DNA of 64,000 bases, taken from Dioscorea cayenensis subsp. rotundata (lineage: Eukaryota > Streptophyta > Magnoliopsida > Dioscoreales > Dioscoreaceae). The position numbers were made by a program, and so were the translations under genes. Every line of letters starts with the position of its first letter. Position 1 is the first letter of the stretch. Positions 24,001-37,500 of the stretch are shown one piece after another. The notes beneath the pieces were generated by a model. It ran no database searches. It saw only the letters and a list, made by a program, of their open reading frames with translations, and was not told the origin of the DNA. The stretch lies in contig NC_052476.1 of the NCBI RefSeq assembly GCF_009730915.1, positions 11,686,162 through 11,750,161 on the forward strand, given 5' to 3'.

Positions 24001-27000
24001 ATGATCAAAATTATATGAATTTGTTGAAAAGTACTTAATCAATGGATTTATATATCCATTCATAATACTACCAGCCATTTATTGTCATCTGATTATGCAT
24101 AGCTCATTCATTTTGATTTAAGCTGGGCCTTCAGTTTGTAAGTTTCTTTTTTTGGCTTTATTGTCTCATGATAAACCCACTATATACAGAAATAATTTTG
24201 CACGCCTTTTTGGGTGTCATGTGCTTTATATTAACTAATATCTAGGAAAATTTGAGGCCCATTGGTATTCTAGATTATTCATGTTTTGTCGACATTGACA
24301 GCCTAAAAGCAGTTGTTAGTGCTACCGGTCAAGTACAAGTCCTAATTTCTTAGTATCAGGGACCTGAAGTTTATACAATGAATTACAGTTACACTTAGTT
24401 ACTTTGCTGGTAGGTTTTATTCTTTGTTGGGTCCTATCTCATTGTGATTGTGCGTGGCCTACTTATTGATGGAGAGTGCTGCTGACATCACCATTTCTAT
24501 GAGAAAATCCCTTGGCATATACGTGAGAAAAACTAGAACTTATCCATGGTTTGACTTAGCTGCTGAAAACTATATTTTATCGATGATTTGATTGATTTTT
24601 GCAACTTCACTTGCAAGAGATGTCCTCAAGGCATTATTGCATTGAATTTCCATCCTAAATTTTATTTTGTCCTGTCAGTATATGTCAATTACTTTTGGTC
24701 CCATATATCACCAATTACTGAGAAACCTGCCATACCCTTTAAATTACTATGGGAGGTTACACATCAACTTTTAGGGTAGGATGGTAGTTGTGGATACATA
24801 CCATGAGTACATACCCCCTGCTTCTTTCCTTTTTTGGGTGTTGCCATATTTCCTTCTCAATTTCACTGCCTTGTCAATAGTGGCAGCTTCTTGCTAGCTC
24901 ATATGTATATCATATCGGCCTTTGTTTTTCATTAAACTTGCATTGGAATTTAATGTTTCAATTGTTAAGCAAGGTAAGATGCAATGCAAAACTCTCTAGC
25001 CCTTGTTTTTTCCTAAATATTATCGACGTAGACATGAGCTTTTTTTTTTGTCTTCTTGAATGCATCATCCAGAATTAGTCTTCTGCACTCCCAGATGTGA
25101 TCTATTACTGATATTTTCAATGGAACTAGTCATTGGACTGGTTTTCTTCACATGTGGGCTTGTACTTAGCTACTGGTTTCTGTCCATATGCTGCGTACCT
25201 GATATTGATTCAGAAAAACATTCCGTCTGCAGCTGCTTCCAGCTGAATGCGTAGCGATTGACTCAATTCGAGGACTATCAAGTTTCTATAGACCTTGGCA
25301 ATCAACAATTTTTTTGTGTTTGTACCATTAAATTTCTTCTTATATGACGGTGCTGTTCACTTCGGATTACCAAGCATTGAATTGTTTTGGATTATCCTGT
25401 TTAGTTGAGAGGAATAATCTACTACACATGTTTTACTAAGTCATCATGTGCATTACATGTTTTTTACATGAAAATTGTTTGTTATACATTACCTGTATAA
25501 TACTGGAAGAGTTGATACAGGTGTAAATCATGACGGTTGAAGATTCCTATTTCAGTTTTCTCCATTCAAATCTTTTCCCCGGATCTTACTAATTGTCCGT
25601 GTGATTAATTTGCAGAGGAGGTGCTTGACAGCACCAAGGAAATTGCCACAGCAATACCTCCTGTAGTTTTGAAAAAGGACATGGCTACACAGATGAGTCC
25701 TGAGGGTAGTACCCAATCTTCTCCCAAGGAAAGGCTATCCTTGTCTCCTTCTCCACAATCTGTTCATCCCACTACAGAGTTTGAAAGCCATTTCTCTAAG
25801 TTAGAGATCAGGGATGTCCAGGTGGATGATCGGGTTACTGTGACAAGGTGGTCCAAGAAACAGATTGCACGAAGTTCTGATAGGCGATCGACAAACATCA
25901 TTCAGTGGAAGAAACGATCTGTAGAGGGCAGGTCATGTGCTTGGGAAGTTGCAGAGACGGCAAAATGCATGTCAAAGTAAGCTAATGTTTGTTTTCCAGC
26001 TACTTAATTTTGAGGTTGATAATGATAGAAATATCTCTACCTTGCTCTTTCAGTGGAACCCCTCATCTGATTTAGTGGCTGAAAAGCATAGAAAATCTCA
26101 AACTCATTTTAATAAACATGAACTAAACAGTGTTAAGTCTGAATCAATAGTGTAATCATCGATAAGCTATTGTGAGCCCATCTGATTTAGAATCAATAAT
26201 GCTATTGGAAATCTTTTACTATGATGGCTTCTCTGATATGCTATGCTTATGATTTTTTTTTTCTCTGACAAATTTCGTTATATTCCTTTAGATGATGTTT
26301 TGCTAATGTTTATTGCTTTCATACACTAATCGTGGTGCTTTTCTTACTTGAGTTTGTGCTCCTGTAAAGAAAGATTATTCTTTAAATGTGACTTTGATAC
26401 TGTCAGAATGCTGTTAGCACGCATGTTCTCTGCACAAGGTCCTTAAATTGTAAGTAACTTTTGACCTTGTTTTATGCCTCCCCAAGGTCTAAGAGGGAAG
26501 AAGCAAAAATCACAGCTTGGGAAAATTTGCAGAAAGCAAAAGCTGAGGCAGCAATCCGGAAACTAGAGGTACTTATCTAGCAAGGGCATTACTTTTAAGT
26601 TTTAATATTAACATTAATGTCATGTTCATATTTTGTGTATTTACTATTTGGTATGGACTTCTTTCAAAGATATATCATTTGAGTCTAAAGTGAGCATTCC
26701 TTTATATTGTTTAGACCCTTTTTTTTTATTTTCCTTGTCTTCTAAAGAACTAATTGATCTATAATATTTAACTTGGATGAAGTGGACTCTTGACGTCTTG
26801 CTATTGTTTCAGATGAAACTAGAAAAGAAAAGATCTTCTTCAATGGACAAAATTTTGAACAAGCTTAGATCTGCTCAAAGGAAGGCACAGGAGATGCGAA
26901 ATGCTGTAAATGCTAGTCAGGCAAACCAGGTTGCCAGGACTGCTAGAAGGATCTCATACTTCCGCAGGAGTGGTCAGATTGGTTCTCTTAGTGGCTGTTT

Positions 27001-27019
27001 CACTTGCCATGCTTTCTAG
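21035..27019 (+). CDS. Remorin-family protein (long N-terminal, group 6-like)
   Basis: Coding exons by splice sites and frame: 21035-21088, 21318 (or 21310)-22038, 25616-25976, 26487-26568, 26813-27019 (stop TAG). The product is about 474 residues. The N-terminal half is long, Ser/Gly/Arg-rich and disordered, with LDLNPHQG and GLPSKWEDAEKWI, the latter typical of long plant remorins. The last 160 or so residues form the Remorin_C coiled-coil domain (TNIIQWKKRSVEGRSCAWE, AKITAWENLQKAKAEAAIRK, KLEKKRSSSMDKILNKL). The extreme C-terminus, GQIGSLSGCFTCHAF, has two Cys that fit the S-acylated membrane anchor of remorins. Remorins bind plasma-membrane nanodomains, with roles in signalling and plasmodesmal transport. 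The later junctions keep frame exactly. The first junction is ambiguous: ATG 21035 with CAG|GTTCGT is in frame only with an acceptor at 21317, while the stronger acceptor at 21309 needs another upstream frame. Intron 2 is about 3.6 kb. Confidence 0.88.
23013..23298. mobile_element. MITE-like insertion in remorin intron 2
   Basis: Imperfect inverted ends: left GCTATGTTTGGTTGTGGGG, right (complemented) GACTCTGTTTGGTTAGTGG. The interior is AT-rich and non-coding. The shape (about 290 bp, ...TGTTTGGTT ends) fits a plant MITE, but no target duplication is clear and the family is open. Confidence 0.45.
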
Positions 27020-27911
27020 TATTGTGTACATTCACTCGTAGGGCATCTCCCTCTGCATCAAGTTCCTAGTAAGTTCATCAGCTGCTATTTTTCTTTGAAT
27101 GTTTGTCATGTGTCCATTGGGCACTGGGAGGGCTAGCACAAACCGATAGATGAATTTATTCCTGCAATATTAATCACAGAGCGCGCTGTAATTCATATCA
27201 ACAATATTTTTAGTCATTAAATAATTTAATGTGTAAATTTCAATTGGACACACAAGAGATTCCCACTTAGGATCTTGTTTAGGATCTCCATTAGGATGAC
27301 AATATTTATAGTTATATTTTATCTGTCATTATTAATAATATAATAATGCTGCCTCAATCTCTAATGAATGGGTACTGGCCACATGCTAGATTTCCAATTT
27401 TTCATCTTCTGAAGCCATTATGAATTACATGATGTAACCAAGGGAAGTGAGATGGCAATCATTACTGTCATGCATATTGGGCCAGACATATAGTTTGATT
27501 AGGATACTTGTTCTGCTGAAACCATGTAGAAAGATCTTTTTTTTTATTAATGATGATATAGAGTGATATGTAGATCTCAAAGGAGGCATGTATGGATGTG
27601 TTAGTGGGAGGGATATTTACAGTCAAGTTCAAAGATTGCATACAATCTTCTTCACTGGTTCTCCTGTTGCACTAATCTTTCTTCAGAGCACAAAATTCTG
27701 ATTTATGAGTATTTTGCCATCAGAATCATTGGCTTGGTAGGAAGGCAAGGAAATCAATGATTAACTTAAAATCTATGCTGCTGTTGGGCCTTCTTTAGAC
27801 ATTATGGGAGGCTTAATAATGGACATATTCAAAGATTGATAACATTTTGCCAAATAATGCTGGAAGACCAAGTCAGCACTAGTATGCATGGAGTTGAAGC
27901 AAGGTTGCATA
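27020..27911 (+). other. 3' flank of the remorin gene
   Basis: Presumed 3' untranslated and downstream DNA. No coding frame or repeat stands out apart from T/A-rich stretches. Confidence 0.4.
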
Positions 27912-28430
27912 TAGGAATGCAAGTGGGGTGGCGAATGGGATCCCTGTCTCCGTCCCCGTTTCCCACACGGCGGGGAATTCCCACCTCAAAATTTCCCGCG
28001 GGGGAGAAATTCTCTCCGCTCACTCCTCATGGGATCCATAGGGTCGAGAATCCTCGTCCCACCCGACACAAATGCTAACTCCGACATCAGGGTTACAACG
28101 GTGCTAAGTTATATTTACTAAAACATAATTAATAAATACCAAAAAAAATATATTTTTTTTTTCAAAAAATCAAATATTTGGTCAAATAATATTATATTCA
28201 TTTTGAATTTTTTTGTTGTTAGGAAATCCAACGGGGATTGGGATTCCTGTGCGGATTCTGCAGAGAATCCTATGCTCGCGGGGATTTCTCACGGGGAGCA
28301 GGCTGGGGAACTCTGCGGGGCAGGGAGAGTATTCCCCGTCCCCACCCCGCTAGGCGGGGAAGGTTTTCCCCCATTCCCCGCCCTGTTGGGTGGATCCTCG
28401 AGTGGAGCGGAGGTCCCGCCCCACTTGTAT
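27912..28430. mobile_element. GC-rich non-autonomous DNA transposon (hAT-like?)
   Basis: An isolated GC-rich insertion in AT-rich DNA. The ends are inverted: CAAGTGGGGTGGCGAATGGG on the left, and GGTCCCGCCCCACTTG on the right, complement CAAGTGGGGCGGGACC. Both arms carry many 'cggggaa' and 'ccccg' phrases; the centre (28110-28200) is AT-rich. This arm-centre-arm composition is usual for non-autonomous hAT elements in plants. No 8 bp duplication was found, so boundaries may be off by a few bases. The open frames through it (28203-28486) arise from its GC content. Confidence 0.55.
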
Positions 28431-30480
28431 CACTAGACTTGTGTACAAGCATCTTGCAGAGGCTGAAAACACACTTTTCCTTGTAGATCTCTGACATCAA
28501 AGTAAATCTTTTTATGCATAATTGGAACAAAGTCTCTTTTGGACTTCATGTTTTTTTTCTTATTTGAAAAGGTTTGCTTATCCAGAATGGAGTTGCTTTT
28601 AACTTTAACTCCATGACAACCCTAAAGATAAAGGCAGAAGTTGAAGTATTTCTGTACACAATTTATGTATCAGAAAAAATTCTAACACTCACAATTATAG
28701 AAACATATTTCATTGTGTTAGAGAGTAGACTAAGTAGCAGCATCCACCTTATGCCAAGATTTCATTGAAAAGGCTTTAGTGGTTCTTTTTCTGCATCCGC
28801 CTTTCATGTAGATGCTGGGACACTAGATGGATCTGAAGCATCACAGGTTGTGTGTTTTAGTTCAAAAATAATCTCTTCTTCAGATGAGATCTCTGTAAGG
28901 ATTCTGAATGCGAAAATTATCAGAATGTGTGGTTCTGGTGTCTATTGAACAAGAATCACAGATACTCAGGTGTGATGCCTTTACAGTTTTATCTCTTGGA
29001 TGATTGCCATCAGCAAGGCTGGATAAGGAGTAGTTCTAAACATTGAGAAAATAAGGGTTCTCGATGATTATGTTTTGGATTGGAGACGAAATTCAGATTG
29101 GAATTTTGGTTATTGAGATTTGGCTGTATGTTTGATCGAGGAAAGCAGGAAAGTGCTTGCTATGGTTTTCCAAATTAGGATTTTCCAAATTTTGACCAGG
29201 ACTTCGATGCACTGGGCTGAATTGTCGTAGTACTAGTCATGTTTGGAGTTGAGAATTAAATTATCATTGCTATGGTTTCAAAATCAGAGTTTGTGGCCCA
29301 CTTGGGTTCACAAAAACAAGGGGGAAACCTTACCATTACTTCCCCTGCCTATCATGTGAAATTCTTAGTCCAAAGGTCGAGGGAATCTTCAGGAATTTGC
29401 AACTGTTTTTGATAATTTCCACTTGTAAACTTGTACAACAAGATGTTGGACTCAATATCTATGCTCATCTTTCAATGTTTGGTAACTTAAAAATGTCAAA
29501 CATCAACCGAATTAGCAGAACAAGAAGAATAACTAATTGTTCTTCTTGTAGCAAATATATTTGAGTTTATGCTATATTATGCTCATTAATCTCTCTTAGC
29601 TGCAACTTATTTTCAGGGTACCTTAAAGCATGTGTTTTGCAGAATTCGTACTTCGACTTAAATTCTTGTACTATGGTCAGATCTACTAGTGTCACAGGGA
29701 ATTCTTGTTTCTTTTTGAAGTTTCAAAGTTCTAAATATGTATATATTTTTGCTTAGCCCTTTCTTAGCATTTTGCCCGCTTAATTGTGGATGTTTCCCTT
29801 TAATTAGTAAGTTGTTCTCTTTAATAAATAGTTCTGTTGTGTAAAAAAGCTAAAATACATGTTCAAGTTCATACCTTTTGTCTTAACGGAATCACAATAT
29901 TGATTTTCTGCAGGGTAGGAGGTGTTGTCGAAGCTGCTGTCTTGGGTAGCGGTTAAGTCTGTATCATATCCAGTTTTAGAAAAAGGCTTCAGTATTTTAA
30001 GCTTTTCCTGGGAATTTTCATTTTGTTGCAGAAATAATGTAACAGGTCCTCCACTTCATGTGATTAGCATATAAATTTACCTATCAGGTTTGTTATTATG
30101 TCTTAGGAGACTGCATAAATATGTAAACCTAATATATGTATTTTTTTTTTTTAAATTTCGATGCACATTGTTATACCACTAGTTTCAGCATTGGATTATA
30201 AAGTTCGGTGGGAGAAGCTTTAGTAGCATGTAATTTAGATGCTAGAAGCACATTGGTATATGTAGTTATTTTCTGACAATGAATCTCTATATTTGACTGT
30301 GTTTGATATGTAGTTCTATATTTTTACTCATTAGATATATGCAAAATATCTGTTTTACGATGATGTAAGTGCAAAAATCCCATATATATATATATATAAT
30401 TTATTTAAAAAAGAAGTACATCGCTGCACTAGAAAACAAAATGGTGACAGGGTAAATTTGTAAATATAAACAGAAACAAG
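28431..30480 (+). other. Intergenic region between remorin and bZIP genes
   Basis: No coding frame with recognisable homology. A good splice-acceptor-like TTTTCTGCAG at about 29903-29912 followed by less AT-biased sequence hints that a spliced 3' leader of the remorin transcript could reach this far, but nothing proves it. A TA run lies at 30381-30400. Confidence 0.3.
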
Positions 30481-31107
30481 GATTAATTCGCGCTCCAAAG
30501 TCGTCGGTGTCTGAAAAAGAAAAGGTACAATCCAACGGCTGTAGATAGTTCTAGAGCCACATGCCTCATATCAAAGAGTCCATTAATTAATGATTCCTGA
30601 TTAGCTAAAGATCACATTAACACGAATAAAAAATACAGGCAGTGGAAATCTGATCCTCCATTAAGTTTGTCGGGACTCATATCGAACGGCCGTGATCTCA
30701 CCATATATCAACACTTAATTGGCTAGGCAATCACATCATCAACGCTCCCCACTCTCGATCCCCGCCATGTGGCGCCCCATACCTTGAGTCAATTATTTAA
30801 TTATTATTCTAATCCCTTTCTCTTCCTTAAATACCCTCTTTCCAATCGCGGACACCTGTCGACCCCCTTGTTCGCAGGGCAAAATTAGAGCAGCTCACGG
30901 CTCACCCAACATAACAACAGGTTTCGTTCCCACATCTCTCTCTCTCTCTCTTCTCTCTCTCTGTGTCTCGAACTTCGGTTTTTTTGTGAATATATATTTC
31001 TAATTTGAGAAATATGATGAAATTTTTATTATTAGGAGGAGTTGAGGAGGTGTCTGGTTTTGTGATTTATTGTTGATATTTATTTAAAGTTTATTTATTT
31101 AGTAGTG
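30481..31107 (+). promoter_or_regulatory. Promoter and 5' UTR of the bZIP gene
   Basis: Elements seen: GTCGGT at 30503-30508, complement ACCGAC, the core of a DRE/CRT stress element; a TATA-like CCTTAAATACC near 30825; and a (CT)n run at about 30937-30962, common in plant 5' UTRs. CAG|GTTTCG near 30920 and TTATTTATTTAG just before the start codon could bound a 5' UTR intron. No perfect ACGTG ABRE was noticed. Function of each site is inferred from motif only. Confidence 0.4.
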
Positions 31108-31503
31108 ATGAATTTCAAGAACATGGGATCGGATGGGCGGCCGGTGAGTGGATCGGCTGCTGGGGCGGCGATGCCGTTGGCGAGGCAGTCGTCGATATAC
31201 TCCCTGACGTTCGATGAGTTCCAGAGCACGCTGGGAGGGATGGGGAAGGATTTTGGGTCGATGAACATGGATGAGTTTTTGAAGAACATCTGGACTGCGG
31301 AGGAGAGTCAGGCCATGGCCGCGGCTTTGGCTGGCTCTGATGGGTCTGGACTTGGTGCTGGTGGTCCTGGTTTGCAGAGGCAGGGATCACTGACGCTGCC
31401 GCGGACGTTGAGCCAGAAGACGGTGGATGAGGTCTGGCGAGATCTTATTAAGGAAGGGAGCTCCACGGCGGTTCAAGGGGTTGCTGGTCCTGAGATTCAG
31501 CAG

Positions 31504-31544
<41 letters not shown>

Positions 31545-34500
31545 GCAGCCCACTCTTGGGGAGATGACACTTGAGGAGTTTCTTGTTAGGGCTGGGGTTG
31601 TCAGAGAGGACATGAACATGAACATGAATATGAACATGAATATGAATATGAACATGAATATGAATCATTCTGCTTCTAGGCCGATTATTAGTAGTTCTAT
31701 AAGTACAGTTAACACTGGTGGTGTTAGTAGTAACAGTGTGTTTTATGGTGATGTGCCGTCTTCAAATTCTGCCACTGGAATTGAGATTTCATTCCCTCAG
31801 ATTGGAAGGAGTAATGGTGGTATAGTACCGAGTTCAATAAGTAATAGCCCTGGGACTAATTTGCCTATTACTGCCACAGGAACGAGGTCTTATGTGGCTC
31901 CAATGGGTAATCATCATGGTCTGAGAGGGGGAGGGATGGTTGGGATTGGAGATCCGGCAATGGGTAATGGACTGATGCAAGGGATGGTGGGACTTGGAGT
32001 GGGAGGTGTGACTGTGGCTGCGGCAGTTGGGTCACCAGCTAATCAGATTTCATCAGATGGCCTTGGTAAGGGGAACGGGGATCTTTCTTCTGTTTCTCCT
32101 GTTCCTTATACTTTTGGAGCTGGACTGAGGGGGAGGAAGTGCAGTGCAGTGGAGAAAGTTGTGGAGAGGAGACAAAGGAGGATGATTAAGAACAGGGAGT
32201 CGGCTGCGAGATCACGGGCAAGGAAACAGGTATTCTTTGTCTTTCCTTTTCTGTTTTGTCAACTGAATGGTGCTTATAATCTGTTTGTGCCTTTTGTGAT
32301 ATGTGCACATAGTGACTTGGTGAGGTAATAGATTGCTGCTATTTCTTCTTGTTTTTGTAATTCTTGAAGCTATAGATAGTATAGAAATTGTGAGAGATGT
32401 CGTGGTTTGTCTTTATTGGTCGGCAATTGGATGAACATTTATGTTTTATAACAAGATAATATGTTCCAGAAATTGCTGTAATAAACCAATCATGTGATGC
32501 TGCCCATGGATATTTCTGTTTTATGCATGACACATTGTCGAATTGTGTGTTCTGCATCACTACCATAGTTTCCTTTCTAGACTGTTTTATGTGACTTGTC
32601 ATAAATGTACAAAGTGAAGTTATAGACATTATAGGTTTAAATGTTATGGCTGGCGCAACTTTTGAAAAGGCTTTCTTGGCGTATGATCTTCGCTTTTCTG
32701 AAACAACAAAAGCCACCAACTTGCTCTTTCCTTTCTTTGGTGCTACCTTTTTCTTTCCAAGGTATGGGCTTGGGATGTATAACATTTTTTTTTTTTCTGG
32801 AGTATGCTTTCTGGAGTATGCCCAGGAACTAGTCCTAGATCAATCAATTAAGGATCAAACATTGGGACCTCATGGGTAAAGATAAGGGAATGGGATTGAT
32901 AGAAAAATTCATAGACCTATGTGGGATAGGAGAATTGATAAAGGACATAGAGATGATGATAAAGATCATACTTAGAAACAAATGAATTTTGTACGAGTAC
33001 AACTCTTATTTTAACTAAAAGCAAAAAATGTGATCTTTTCTTGTCTAATAGAACAAGACTAATGCCTTAATTGAGTTGGTAAAGATCAAATCTGTTTATC
33101 AAAGTGCTTTTATGATTACTCAAGACGTATCTTTTCTATTGAGGAACAATCAATTCTCATTTCCTTGCAATTTAGTACAGTAGTGAAGGATATTCCATTA
33201 ACAATGCCAAATTAGTGAAGAGGGGATATGCATTTGTTGTTTTGGTTCATTATAAGGTGAGGAAACAGCTAGAACTGAATGAGGAAAGTATTGAAAAACT
33301 TCTCATAATGTAGTTATTGAGAAGAAATATATTTAGACACTGTATTAAGATGATGTGACACTTTTCATGCTAACACCTCAGGGGCATGGGTCCGTTTTAA
33401 GCATAAACCTACTATGGAAGTTTGACGGTGTGGTTGATCACTTATTTATGTGACTTGTGATTGATCTGATTTTCTTCAGGGCATTGCCGTTGGACAAAGC
33501 TGCTTGTTTGCATATTTCAATCTACAGCTTGTAACATCTCTGCAATTTTGCAATACCAAAATTTCCATATTTTACTCTGTTAGCAATTTTCGCAATTGTA
33601 TGATACCTAAATTACTATACTCAATTCTGATATTGGTTTTCTACGTATAGGTTATACAATTGCTACTGTTATTCACAATACTTTTTTTTTTAATTATCAT
33701 TAGGCTTACACCATGGAGTTGGAAGCTGAAGTTGCTAAACTTAAAGAGCAGAACCAAGAGTTGGAGAAGAAACAGGTACCTATTCAAATGTAAACTTTGG
33801 TGGTCATTATACCTTAATATTTGTCTTGAATGGAACTTCATGGAAAATTAATAGCTTTGAGTTGATTTATGCATTAATCTGTTGCCTTTTTGGAGTTTTG
33901 CATTTTGAAGCTCTCTTAATTTTACTTTACTAATTGCAGGCTGAGATAGTACAAATGCAGAAGAATCAGGTGCGTTATCTTTTCTTCTATATTCATTTCC
34001 TCCAAATAAGCTGTATCATGTTTTTGTTATTTCAAAGTAATTATTCATGCATCATTCATGTTTTGTTTGCACCCATTGTTGATTATAACTTCTAATGGTT
34101 GATTATGATTCTAGGTAGTTGTTTCTGTTTTGGTAGTATGCCTTTAGCTTGCATGAACTTTTGCCTTCTGTAAATTATGGTAGGTAGATACAATTATGTC
34201 TTTATTATTGCTCAGCATCCACTGAATCTATGTTGCCCAATCTTTGTGAATATCTTGTTATCATATTGTAGAAAGGGTTGTTGAATTTACATATCATACT
34301 GTGGAGAACTTTGCTTTATAAATTGTCTATATTCTCAATATTGAGGGAAAAAGGTGAATTTTTGCTTTATCAATAGTGTTGTTTTTGTTTATTCTTGGGT
34401 GCATTTCATTTTCCATCACACGTCCTTTTTGGGGATATGTGGAGTGCCACAAATCACTATTTGTTTATTATTTTTGTTGACGATCTTCATCTGCTAATCC

Positions 34501-37500
34501 ATTGATGCATCTTTAATGTGAAAATTTGACGGAGTGTCCTGTAGACTTGTGAAGAAGTACACTTGAGGTAAAACCGCATATAGAGTCAAGACATGATGAA
34601 AGACACTAGATCGTTTTAGAATTTTGTTGTACTGTTGTCTTTCAGTTCATGCCTTCATGTTAGTAGGTTTTTAGCAATTCAAGGAGAGAGAGAGAGGGGA
34701 TCATGATTTCATGTCATGGTTGCCTTCAGATAATTTGCATTTTGTCCTCTTGTTTGATACTTGATTTCTCTTTGATGCTCCATTTCATTTTGGTATTTTG
34801 CGTGAATATATTATTCCCACTATACATAGAACCTCCAGTGGTGACTGAAGCAAAACCTTCTCTATCATATTTAGTTCTATTTGGGTGTGCAAACTTTGGA
34901 GGTCTGTATTTTTGTTTAACGTTTTTGTTCTTTGTATAAAAACTTTATTGCCTTCATCTATCAAAAGGTTTGACTGATAAGGATCTTGGAGTTTACTATT
35001 TTTTTTAGGGGTATCTTTATATGAATTTGTGTTAAAAATTGATTTTTATTTTTATCTTCAGTGCAACCTTGGATTCCCCTTCGTGCGGGAGTAATGATGC
35101 CTGCATTATTATTATGGTTATAAGTTCATTTTAATCTTTTTTCCCCCACAGTTTTTAATGGTGGTTGTTCAAGATTGTTACTTAGATTTGACGATTCTTA
35201 TTCCTCCCTTCCTGACTTAGAAAATAATTAGTCATGCTAGCATCAACCTAATTGAATCTCACTGGTTTTTTATACCTATTTTGATATTTTATCACTTGAC
35301 CACAAAGTAAAAATATTAGTTTAAAGTGAAAATGATTGGCTCCTTCCTTCTTACCCATTTTGATATTTGATCACTTGACTACAAAGTAAAAAAAATATTA
35401 TTATAAAGTTAAAAATGATCAGCTATATTCCTGCTTTGGCAACTCACATTATCAATGCGGGTGCAAAAACTTTGGACAATTTGTTTGCAGTAAGTATCCG
35501 TTGGTGGGTATCTTTTTTTCTGGTACTTTGCTTAGGTAGTTCTAGCTCTTATCACTTGAGAAATTATATGAATGAAATTGTAGTAATTTGAAATGATACC
35601 ATGTTAAAATCACTTGATTTATGGAAATTTTTGAGAAGTTTGAATTTTCTTCAATATTTTTCTTAGTTTAGTTGTTAAAATCTTGACATTCTGGTTGTCT
35701 TATTTTATTTGATTTTTGTTTTTGTTTGGCATGGATAATGTAATCCCATTTTTGCCAAATATTATGAAGGAAAAACAAGGCATTTTTTGTTTATAGCTAT
35801 ATGTGTGCATGTTTGTATGCAAGATTGATATGAGATAGAAGCTAGCAGAAGCTAGAGCAGTGATAAATTACTGGTGGTTGTACTTTATGCTAATAATTTA
35901 TTTCCTAAAAATGTAGATACCCTGTTGGCTGCCATCATGTTTATTTTTCTGTCTTCCTTGTGTTTGTGGATTTTTTGAATTTAATCTTCTGTTTCGAGCT
36001 AGATCAGATGTTCACTGTGCTACTGTTATCCAGTTTCCATTTCACAAATGCAGTCTGTGATATGTTTACTTATGATTTTGATATGTTTACTCATGCTTGT
36101 GAGGCACATTCTTTTAGTATCATAATTCTTTATTATGGATGCATGTATTGATGTGCTTTTGGAAAGTCTGGAACTTTACTATGTGACTGGAACTCATTTA
36201 TTAATGTAGGCTTTCACTTAAGAGTGAGATTTTGGCAATTATCCTTTAGGTTTTAGGTTAGATGGATGGCTGTTATGTTGATTCTTTTTTTTTTTCTAGA
36301 TGTTCTTCTAGCCCATGATGATGTTACTGCTGCTGTAAATTAAAGTAATGCCACTTGTGCCGCATATTGAAATGAATGCAAACATTTGAATCTTCGATCC
36401 TTAGTTTGTGGAGAACTTCTTTTCTAGAATTGCAAGAACCAAGTTAGAACTTGTTAGTTTTACCGTAGCTGCAGATGCAAAGCTCTATCCAAGTGATTCA
36501 TTATGAAGCAATTTCCTGCATCGATTGCCAAGGAAAATTTATGATCACTTCCATTAATTTCTGTAGAAACAGATATAGATCTATTTGTGATCCTGTGAAT
36601 AATCTGTCCCAAAGGTATTTATGTTACCTGTTCCAAAAAGAAGTTTCAACATCATAGTTCTGTTCATGGGAGGAAGCAAATGCGTGTAAGACTGGACAAT
36701 AGATTATCATCAATGTTCAATTAGAGAAACCAAAAGGCTTGAAGATCTGGATCACGGCCTGGAGAGCTATATGACTGAGTTGTTAGAACATGAATCAAAG
36801 ACATATGCACAAAAGGAGAAGTTCAAAGTCCCAATGATAAATTTTGTTATCGAAAGTTTTAGATGGATTGTATTTATTCCAGGAATTGCTGAATTGGTAT
36901 ACTTTACGTTGCTGATGAGCCTGGTGAACAATATTCTTGAGTTAAGAACACAGGAACCAAATTTTGTGCACTAATTGGGAATTTTTGCAACAAATACTTT
37001 TTAAGTCTAAAAATAACAATGGGATTATTAATGTCAAGAATCAATGGATTATAAATTGACAATGGGTGTTATCCAAATTACTTTAACAGGTATCTTATAA
37101 TGATTTTGGATCTTCTCTGGAGCAACATATATGCTGTGCAGTGGCTAAGATGCTGTGTAGTGGCTAAGATGCTTCAAATGCTTTTATGATAGCAACATTT
37201 TAATTTCTTATGTTTATATGGTTGTATACTAGCCTTAGAGGTTTCAGATGAGAAACGTTATGGAAGGGGACATGTCTTGAACTTGATCTATGACTACAGA
37301 AAAAGATGAAACAAAACTTTATTATTGATGAATTGTGTATTCTTTTGAATATCTGACAATGCTGCTAGCTGAATATCAAATAATTTAAGCTTTCTTGAGT
37401 TGATATTCTAGATTTAGATGTCTGTGCTTTGTATGCAGCTTCATGAATATCTCTTTTGCAGATGTTTCCCTTTCGTCCCTTTTGAATGTTTACATTTCTG

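Noticed and set aside
28203..28530. Pro/Gly-rich frames in the GC-rich block
   Set aside because: Open on both strands because of composition, and inside an inverted-repeat element.
36475..36974. Possible small gene in bZIP intron 3
   Set aside because: Two short frames with no domain and no splice context linking them; better explained as intron sequence.
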